Shown: in pieces, positions 58,097 to 64,000 of the stretch
Numbering within the stretch: the stretch's first letter is position 1
How the letters are laid out: the number at the start of each line of letters is the position of its first letter
Assembly (NCBI RefSeq): GCF_013282665.1
Contig: NZ_CP054041.1
Coordinates: 1,188,501 to 1,252,500, forward strand
Length of the DNA: 64,000 nucleotides
DNA from: Listeria monocytogenes
Lineage (GTDB): Bacteria > Bacillota > Bacilli > Lactobacillales > Listeriaceae
Reading direction: 5' to 3'
The notes under the pieces: model-generated
What the model was told of the DNA's origin: nothing
Databases searched by the model: none
Seen by the model: the letters and a program-made list of their open reading frames with translations, nothing else
Position numbers and translations under genes: made by a program

Positions 58097-60085
58097 ATGA
58101 CAACACAATTAAGAACGCCAGATACTGATTTAATTGAATTGAGTGGAAAGTGGGTTTATAGACATCCTCAAAAATACCAAGAGATAGATGTTAATGAAAC
58201 GAGGTATATAGTTAAAGAAGGCGAATACAACAAATCATCTGGTCTCGACTACATGATTGTCGAAAATACAACCACAGGCGAAATCAGCATGGTCTTCGAA
58301 GGCACACAAGGCACCCAAGATTTCCTAACAGACGGCACACTCCCTGGCTCCATCCCTAACACGCAATTAAGAGAAGCTGACGCAGCATACAAAAAAGAAA
58401 GCCAAAAATATAACATTAAAAATGTCGCAGGAAACTCTCTAGGCGGTGGTTTATCTAATTATGTAGCATCTAAAAATGATGGCATAAGAAGCGTCACTTA
58501 CAATCCGGCTATCTTACCCAAAGGAACATATGACAAAAATAATCCAAGAATTACTAACTATTTAAGTGAATATGATCCACTAACTTTAGGAGAGCGTGGG
58601 ATGGGTTACGGAGATCGTCTACCAGGTGAATCCCATATTCTTCAAAACAATGTCCCTTGGCTGCAAACCATTCTTTCTAATCATACAGGTTATGATGATG
58701 AAGGCATCACAGTTAATGGTAAAAAAATTCCCATTGATGCAGATGCTTATCTTCCCGTAGGTATTTGGAGTGGAAAGGTTTTGACGGGTGGAGGAAAAGG
58801 GCAGAAAATCGATATGAATCCGGACAATATTCGAATTTTAGCCAATAGTTTACGGACGCGAATGACAGAGCAAGTAAGTAGGGGGCAGTTTTATTTAGAT
58901 ACAGCTGTAGACTTAGTGAATAACGAGGGAAGTCATTTGGATGATAGAACGGTTTCTTTACAGAAATCATTTGAAAACTTGTTGGGGGAAGGAGAATTTG
59001 GCGGAATTATTACTTCATTAGCTAATTATGCTGAGTTTCGAGATGGAATGGAAGAAGCTAATCCAGTATGTTTTGCGGCATTAGATGTGATGCAGAGAGT
59101 GAGGACTTTACCAATATTAGGAGAGTTGCTAGATGTGGTTTCAGGTACTTTCTTAAGTGTTGGAGGTTTTTTGAGTGATATTCCGATTCTTGTTGGAGAC
59201 CTTGCTTTAAAGATAGAGGATACAATGGACCAAGTATCGAAAGTCAAAATGCAGGCTATACCGGAACTGTTTAAAGGAATTGATAATCAGTACTTGAGCG
59301 ATGGAATGGTGGCAGAACTAAAAGAACATTACAAAATAGTGGACGAAAATAAAGATTTGGTCGTTAAACAAGTATTAACTTTTAGCTCTCAAGTCACGTA
59401 TGTATCGAATGAACTTGAAAAAGCAGATAAACTTTTAAGCGCAACGCAAAAAGTCCAAAGTGTTGGAGCGCCGCCAGCAACACAAGCATATGTCTTAAAA
59501 GAATCCAAAGCTTTGAAAGACGGGATGGGGAAGAAACAGCGCTTATTAGATAGAAACTATAAAGCGTTCACTAATAAGACAACTAGCTTATTAATACCAG
59601 CATTAAGTGGGGTTTATAGTATTGTCAATCAATTAAAACAAGCAATTAAATCAGCTATACAGCATTTGGTAATCCTTCAATATGGCTTTTCGAGAGTGAA
59701 AATTCCTTTTACAGATATAGATAATCAAGTAAGGGAGCAAATAAGTGAGTATATCAGAAAACTGCAAGAAATCCTATTGACGGTAAAAGGCGTAGGAAGC
59801 GCAGTAAAAGATTTGCAATCAAATTTACCAAATGTGTTAGCTGCCTACCGTCCTTACATTGACACCGCATTATTTGATGGTACTAAATTCCATGATGTCA
59901 TTTTATTAAATAAAGCAGCAGCAAATATCTTCCATAGTGCGGAAATGGTTTTTGGAGATATTAAGCATCAATTAAGTGGAAACGATTCAGCAGCTATATC
60001 TGCATTGGATAAGTTAGCTGTAAAAACTAGTAAAAATATGAAAATTTTATTAGAACAAATAAAGCGTGGGAGTATTAATGTTTAG
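58097..60085 (+). CDS. TslA-like T7SS lipase toxin (N-terminal lipase, C-terminal helical export domain)
   Basis: 662 residues, no signal peptide. Residues about 1-215 are a class-3-type lipase: VFEGTQGTQDF (oxyanion region), VAGNSLGGGLSNYV with nucleophile Ser114, SEYDPLT (Asp) and SNHTGYDDEG (His). Residues about 245-660 are long helices with a short hydrophobic stretch (about 345-375, LPILGELLDVVSGTFL), LXG-like in character. This reversed order, toxin first and helical export region last, is what is described for TslA, a T7SS phospholipase A also noted in Listeria. It ends the variable module of the essC locus. ATG 58097 has SD AGAAGAGG and matches the start of the truncated copy. No small helical partner gene is adjacent. 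Confidence 0.82.
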   Translation: MTTQLRTPDTDLIELSGKWVYRHPQKYQEIDVNETRYIVKEGEYNKSSGLDYMIVENTTTGEISMVFEGTQGTQDFLTDGTLPGSIPNTQLREADAAYKKESQKYNIKNVAGNSLGGGLSNYVASKNDGIRSVTYNPAILPKGTYDKNNPRITNYLSEYDPLTLGERGMGYGDRLPGESHILQNNVPWLQTILSNHTGYDDEGITVNGKKIPIDADAYLPVGIWSGKVLTGGGKGQKIDMNPDNIRILANSLRTRMTEQVSRGQFYLDTAVDLVNNEGSHLDDRTVSLQKSFENLLGEGEFGGIITSLANYAEFRDGMEEANPVCFAALDVMQRVRTLPILGELLDVVSGTFLSVGGFLSDIPILVGDLALKIEDTMDQVSKVKMQAIPELFKGIDNQYLSDGMVAELKEHYKIVDENKDLVVKQVLTFSSQVTYVSNELEKADKLLSATQKVQSVGAPPATQAYVLKESKALKDGMGKKQRLLDRNYKAFTNKTTSLLIPALSGVYSIVNQLKQAIKSAIQHLVILQYGFSRVKIPFTDIDNQVREQISEYIRKLQEILLTVKGVGSAVKDLQSNLPNVLAAYRPYIDTALFDGTKFHDVILLNKAAANIFHSAEMVFGDIKHQLSGNDSAAISALDKLAVKTSKNMKILLEQIKRGSINV

Positions 60086-60496
60086 TAGTTGAGAAATTAA
60101 ATTGGTAAAAATTTTATTGGGGAAATTTTTTCATGCTAAATTCACAAGGGACATGGGCGGTATAGTCGCGGGAATTGTGTGTTTAAGCGTTTTATATCAG
60201 ACGTTAATGGGATAATGGGGCTGGCAAATATAAAGAGCGAAAAAGAGAAGAAATCGAAAGTTAACCGAAAAAATGCAATAGAATTTTTTCGGCGAATTTC
60301 AAAGAGAGAATAAAAACTAACTATATACGGGAACAAGTAGCCTAAGATGAAGGAGAGAATCTTAGGCTACTTAGCATATCCAAGAGTTTATAGTTCTACA
60401 TACATCTACCAAAAAACATCCATGTTAATTTTCCTGGTACCCCCAATCTCCCCACCTGCTATACTAACCCCATCCTAACAAATGGAGTTGAAACCA
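60086..60496. other. Non-coding junction after the T7SS module
   Basis: A frame without stops covers about 60140-60312 (NCVFKRFISDVNG ... FFRRISKRE) but has no start or SD; it may be the end of a decayed T7SS-associated gene. A stable hairpin at 60335-60372 (AAGTAGCCTAAGAT pairing with ATCTTAGGCTACTT) lacks a T run. Nothing else is recognisable. Confidence 0.5.
60335..60372. terminator. Hairpin closing the T7SS region
   Basis: Perfect 14-base stem around GAAGGAGAGA without a poly-T tail; either a weak terminator or an RNA-stability element. Confidence 0.4.
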
Positions 60497-61270
60497 ATGA
60501 CAAAAAACTTTGAAAAACTAAAATCCTTACACGAACTGCCCACCCCACTAATCCTCTACAACTGCTGGGACGTCGCTTCTGCCAGAGCCATCCAACAAGG
60601 CGGAGCACCAGTAATAGCGACAAGCAGTTATGCAATTGCAGAGTCACTCGGCGCAGTGGATGGGGAGCATTTAACTTTTGACGAAATGTTTTTAGTTATT
60701 TCGCGCATTGCCAAGAATGTGAGTTTGCCACTAACGGTGGATATAGAGACTGGATATGCCAGAAATTTGGAGGAACTGGCTCAGAATGTGGAGCGGTTGC
60801 TTGTGATTGGTGTTTGTGGTGTGAACTTGGAAGATCAGCTTATTGGCGTTACAAATCCGGGGTTATGCAGTACTGAGGAGCAATGTGATAAAATCAAGAC
60901 AATCAAAGAAACCGCGGCGAAAATGAGCACGGGAATTTTTATCAATGCGCGTACAGATGTCTTTTTCCAAGGGCGGGATGAGACGGCTGACTTGGTGGAA
61001 GAAGCGATTAGCCGAGCGAATGCCTATAAAGAAGCCGGCGCGGTTGCTATTTTCATTCCAGGGCTGTTATCGCCGAATTTAATTCGCGCATTTGTTGAGA
61101 AATCACCACTTCCGGTCAATGTCATGAGGATGGATGGGATGCTCTCAAATGAGGACTTACAAAAAATCGGTGTGAAAAGAATCAGTTATGGACCGTTTAG
61201 TTTTTTTCAGGCTAATTTAGCGATTCAGCAGGAAGTTGAGCGGATTTTCGAAGGAGGAAAAGCCTTGTGA
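60497..61270 (+). CDS. Isocitrate lyase/PEP mutase family protein
   Basis: 257 residues, TIM-barrel PEP-mutase/ICL superfamily: NCWDVASARAIQQGGAPVIATSS (in part), LTVDIETGYA (metal-binding Asp/Glu), GVNLEDQL and FINARTDVFF. Often annotated carboxyvinyl-carboxyphosphonate phosphorylmutase; the catalytic Cys loop of isocitrate lyases is not present, so substrate is unknown. ATG 60497 is chosen as SD TGGAG lies after the earlier ATG 60482. Its stop overlaps the ada start. Confidence 0.8.
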   Translation: MTKNFEKLKSLHELPTPLILYNCWDVASARAIQQGGAPVIATSSYAIAESLGAVDGEHLTFDEMFLVISRIAKNVSLPLTVDIETGYARNLEELAQNVERLLVIGVCGVNLEDQLIGVTNPGLCSTEEQCDKIKTIKETAAKMSTGIFINARTDVFFQGRDETADLVEEAISRANAYKEAGAVAIFIPGLLSPNLIRAFVEKSPLPVNVMRMDGMLSNEDLQKIGVKRISYGPFSFFQANLAIQQEVERIFEGGKAL

Positions 61271-62319
61271 TAACGAATCAGCGGGATATTGATAAATATT
61301 ACGACATGTTAGTGGAGAAAAATTCGAATTATGAAGGCGTATTTTTTGTTGGAGTGAAAACGACGGGAATACTTTGTCGCCCAACGTGTCCAGCGAAGAA
61401 ACCCTTAAAAGAAAATTGTGAGTTTTTCAGTACAGCCAAGGAGGCGCTACTTGCATCTTACCGGCCTTGCAAGCGTTGTGAACCGCTCTCCAATCCGACG
61501 AAATTGTCTCCAGCTGTGAAGTTACTTGTTGATGCAATTGAGAAAAATCCGGAGAAAAAGTGGACGGATAAAGATTTTGATGAGTTATCCATTAGTGCAA
61601 ATACGGCGCGGCGCCAGTTTAAGAAGCAGTTTGGGATGACTTTTATTGAGTATGCGCGGTCGCGGCGTCTCGGTCTTGCTTTTAAGCATATTCGAAGTGG
61701 GGATTCGATTATTAATGCGCAACTTGATAGTGGTTATGAGTCTGGGAATGGGTTCCGGGATGCATTTTCAAAAACGATGGGGGAGGTTCCTCATAAATCA
61801 AAAAATATCACCATTTTATACTCCGCCTGGCTTGAAACTAAACTTGGATCAATGCTCGCAATTTCTGATGATGATAGTCTATTGCTTCTGGAATTTGTTG
61901 ATCGAAAAGGATTGGAAACAGAAATTAAAAAATTACGAATGCGCTTAAACGCGGCTATTACACCTGAAAAAACAGTAATAATTCAACAAATAGAAGCCGA
62001 ATTAGCGCGCTATTTTAATGGAGAGTTGATTGATTTTAAAACACCGATTCGCTATATCGGGTCAGATTTTCAACAGAGTGTCTGGAATGAACTGCGGCGA
62101 ATTCCGGTAGGCGAAACGATTTCGTACAAAAGTTTGGCAGAAAAACTAGGGCGGCCAACAGCGAGTCGAGCTGTGGCAAGAGCAAATGGGGCTAACCAAT
62201 TATCTCTCATCGTCCCGTGTCATCGCGTAATCAATACTAACGGAGCATTAGGAGGCTACGGCGGCGGTCTTGCCCGAAAAGAGTGGCTAATTAAACATGA
62301 AAAGATGGTTCCAAAGTAA
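61267..62319 (+). CDS. ada: Ada-type bifunctional methylated-DNA repair protein/activator
   Basis: 350 residues with three domains: N-terminal zinc methyl-phosphotriester domain (Cys37, Cys41, Cys68, Cys71; ILCRPTCPAKKPL and YRPCKRCEP), an AraC-type helix-turn-helix (about 90-175), and a C-terminal O6-alkylguanine transferase with the acceptor Cys in LIVPCHRVINTNGALGGY. This is the full Ada architecture in one chain, able to repair and to activate its own transcription after methylation. GTG start overlapping the previous stop (GTGA). Terminator follows. Confidence 0.9.
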   Translation: MITNQRDIDKYYDMLVEKNSNYEGVFFVGVKTTGILCRPTCPAKKPLKENCEFFSTAKEALLASYRPCKRCEPLSNPTKLSPAVKLLVDAIEKNPEKKWTDKDFDELSISANTARRQFKKQFGMTFIEYARSRRLGLAFKHIRSGDSIINAQLDSGYESGNGFRDAFSKTMGEVPHKSKNITILYSAWLETKLGSMLAISDDDSLLLLEFVDRKGLETEIKKLRMRLNAAITPEKTVIIQQIEAELARYFNGELIDFKTPIRYIGSDFQQSVWNELRRIPVGETISYKSLAEKLGRPTASRAVARANGANQLSLIVPCHRVINTNGALGGYGGGLARKEWLIKHEKMVPK

Positions 62320-62338
62320 CGCGGAACCATCTTTTTTT
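62301..62338. terminator. Terminator of ada, shared with the converging gene
   Basis: AAAGATGGTTCC pairs with GGAACCATCTTT, followed by TTTTT; the stop of ada lies in the loop. Confidence 0.9.
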
Positions 62339-62341
62339 CAA

Positions 62342-62980
62342 TTATTTAACTCGTATTCCAAACAACGGCATCAAAGCAGGAGCATGCGAAAAATCAATGC
62401 TCACACCCTTCAAATCTTGCGGCATTGCAGTGATAGACTCAAAAATACATGAGCTAAGATCAACACCATTTAGCGCGCAATTTAAAAACTGTGCTTTATT
62501 CAAATCAAGCCGTTCCAAATACGTATCGACCAGTTGAGCGCCACTGAAATCACTATTCGTATACGCGCCCGCCTCAAATGCCACCCATTTCAAGTTAGCA
62601 TAACGAAAGGCGACATAATCCGCATAACAATCAACAAAAACGCAATTTCTGAGTGTAGCATCACTGAAATTCACACCAATTAATTTACAATTTTCAAAAC
62701 GTACCCGGTGAATAACGGCGCCCATTAAATCTAAATTCGACAAATCGCAATTTTTAAATACAACATCAGTCAAATTCGCGCTTACAAGAGAAACCGAATC
62801 AAAAACACAACCATCAAAAACAATCGTTTCTAAATGAAAATGCTCGAAAATTTCCCCGGTTAGCGTCGTTTTTCTAAAGATTTGCTCACTAACTTCTCCA
62901 ATATCTTCAATAAAATATGTATCATTCGGATAAACCGTCAAATCCTCATCAGGAATCCGTGGCGCAGTAATTTTTTTCAT
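62342..62980 (-). CDS. Pentapeptide-repeat protein
   Basis: 212 residues with tandem pentapeptide repeats of the A(D/N)LXX type from about residue 55 to 190 (ANLTDVVFKNCDLSNLDLMGA, split in the middle; ATLRNCVFVDC; AQLVDTYLERLDLNKAQFLN). Such proteins fold as a right-handed quadrilateral beta-helix; some protect gyrase, but most have no known role. ATG at 62980 with SD GAGGTCG; a longer frame reaching 63553 overlaps the divergent dehydrogenase and is rejected. Confidence 0.85.
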   Translation of the reverse strand: MKKITAPRIPDEDLTVYPNDTYFIEDIGEVSEQIFRKTTLTGEIFEHFHLETIVFDGCVFDSVSLVSANLTDVVFKNCDLSNLDLMGAVIHRVRFENCKLIGVNFSDATLRNCVFVDCYADYVAFRYANLKWVAFEAGAYTNSDFSGAQLVDTYLERLDLNKAQFLNCALNGVDLSSCIFESITAMPQDLKGVSIDFSHAPALMPLFGIRVK

Positions 62981-63110
62981 TATATCGACCTCACTTCTGC
63001 TTTCATTATACCGTATTTTGCTAGGAAAAGGAGCGGAAAATCGTTTACCTTTCATAAAAAACGGATTACAATGAATGTAGAATAAAAATGGCAGTTGAGG
63101 AGTGAACGTG

Positions 63111-64000
63111 ATGACAGCGAGCGTATTTGTGGCAGGGAAATTACTACCAGAAACGATGGAAGCTCTTAGCAAATGGGACGTTAAAGCTTTTTCGGGTGAG
63201 GAAAATATTACAGAAGCAGAGTTAATAAAAAATGTAACGGAAGTGGATGCGATTATTTGCCCGCTTTCTTCCCCAATTTCGGCAAAAGTATTGGAATCGG
63301 CAAAAAATCTTAAAATCGTGGCGAATATTGGTGCCGGTTTTGACAATATCGATGTAAAAAAAGCGCAAGAATTGGGAATTGCAGTGACCAATACGCCAGA
63401 TGTGTCAACGGAAGCAACGGCGGAACTAACGCTTGGATTAATTTTAGACGTAGCACGGAGAATTTCAGAAGGCGACAGATTATGCCGCGAAACCCCCGAG
63501 CAATTCAAAGGCTGGGCGCCAACTTTCTTTTTAGGTACTGAATTAAGTGGCAAAACGCTCGGAATTATTGGATTAGGAAGAATCGGACAAGCTGTTGCAA
63601 AACGTGCGGCTGCTTTTGGAATGAAAATTATTTATTCTGGGCACCATCCGAAAGAAGTGGCGAAAGAATGGAATGCAGAGTTTGTGAGCCAGGCAGAGTT
63701 ATTGAAGCGCAGTGATGTTGTGGCAATTCATGCGGCATACAGTCCTGCTTTGAAACATTTGCTGAACGAAACGACACTGAAAACGATGAAATCGAGTGCC
63801 TTTTTGATCAATGCTGCTCGCGGTCCTGTTGTGGAGGAAGCTGCACTGATTAAGGCATTAGAAGCAGGCGTTATCGCCGGCGCTGCGCTGGATGTGTTTG
63901 AGTTCGAGCCTAAAATTGGCGAGGATTTGGCTAAACTGGATAATGTCGTTTTAACACCCCATATCGGAAACGCAACCGTGGAAACACGCGCAGCAATGGG
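63111..64000 (+). CDS. D-isomer-specific 2-hydroxyacid dehydrogenase (3' end beyond window)
   Basis: At least 296 residues; the gene runs off the window. NAD-binding Rossmann motif LGIIGLGRIGQAVA (about 148-161), INAARGPVVEEAAL and LTPHIGNATVETRAAMG (catalytic His) are family marks; the catalytic Arg is in INAARGP. Annotated as phosphoglycerate dehydrogenase-like in related genomes, though glyoxylate/hydroxypyruvate reductase is as likely since no C-terminal ACT domain is visible. ATG 63111 with SD GAGGAG. Confidence 0.88.
   Translation, partial: MTASVFVAGKLLPETMEALSKWDVKAFSGEENITEAELIKNVTEVDAIICPLSSPISAKVLESAKNLKIVANIGAGFDNIDVKKAQELGIAVTNTPDVSTEATAELTLGLILDVARRISEGDRLCRETPEQFKGWAPTFFLGTELSGKTLGIIGLGRIGQAVAKRAAAFGMKIIYSGHHPKEVAKEWNAEFVSQAELLKRSDVVAIHAAYSPALKHLLNETTLKTMKSSAFLINAARGPVVEEAALIKALEAGVIAGAALDVFEFEPKIGEDLAKLDNVVLTPHIGNATVETRAAM

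Noticed and set aside
62981..63553. N-terminal extension of the pentapeptide-repeat gene up to 63553
   Set aside because: It would overlap the divergent dehydrogenase gene; a good SD supports the start at 62980.

Overview
The window is from a low-GC Firmicute and reads as Listeria, most likely L. monocytogenes or a close relative. From memory the gene order is that of the origin-proximal chromosome of strain EGD-e, roughly lmo0013 to lmo0078: qoxABCD, PTS operons, agmatine/arginine deiminase genes, rpsF-ssb-rpsR, agrBDCA, gdpP-rplI-dnaB, purA, the ESX/type VII secretion (T7SS) locus and an Ada-type repair gene. The agrD peptide core CFMFV and a perfect parS centromere site fit this. No rRNA, tRNA, insertion sequence, prophage or CRISPR array was seen.

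Layout. 0.3-4.4 kb: cytochrome aa3-type quinol oxidase. 4.5-6 kb: GH1 6-phospho-beta-glucosidase. 6.0-8.4 kb: an accessory island with two divergent small membrane-anchored proteins, a GHSLGGG lipase with a helical tail and a small helical protein. 8.4-17.8 kb: a secreted C39-like protein, a GntR-controlled mannose-type PTS operon, cutC, an antiterminator-controlled beta-glucoside PTS, an LD-carboxypeptidase carrying parS, and a small membrane protein. 17.8-25.8 kb: a LacI-controlled sugar cluster (ROK kinase, GH9-type hydrolase without signal peptide, EIIC, SIS protein). 26-34.6 kb: agmatine catabolism with two agmatine deiminases, an RpiR regulator, a DedA protein and arginine deiminase. 34.9-45.5 kb: rpsF-ssb-rpsR, a PepSY lipoprotein, agr quorum sensing, the c-di-AMP phosphodiesterase, L9, replicative helicase and purA. 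45.8-60.1 kb: the T7SS locus. 60.5-64 kb: a PEP-mutase-family protein, Ada, a pentapeptide-repeat protein and a truncated 2-hydroxyacid dehydrogenase.

The most distinctive part is the T7SS locus. The core set esxA-esaA-essA-esaB-essB-essC is followed by a lipoprotein gene, a truncated lipase, a second copy of the lipoprotein gene and an intact 662-residue protein with an N-terminal lipase domain and a long helical C-terminal region. I see this as a TslA-like reverse-architecture T7SS phospholipase with lipoprotein immunity genes. A 1,247-bp tandem duplication that includes the last codons of essC explains the layout. The 6-8.4 kb island looks like a second, orphan version of the same idea with unrelated immunity candidates, so one strain may export two lipase toxins through one secretion machine.

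Regulatory sites that can be read directly include a RAT antiterminator/terminator pair, operator pairs about 95 bp apart at both the GntR and LacI promoters (each with a possible third site inside the operon), CcpA cre-like sites, a PurR-box pair at purA, a LytTR-type repeat pair at the agr promoter and a palindrome filling the spacer of the GH1 promoter. Several gene starts were moved downstream of the longest open frame because the Shine-Dalgarno (SD) sequence sits inside that longer frame.
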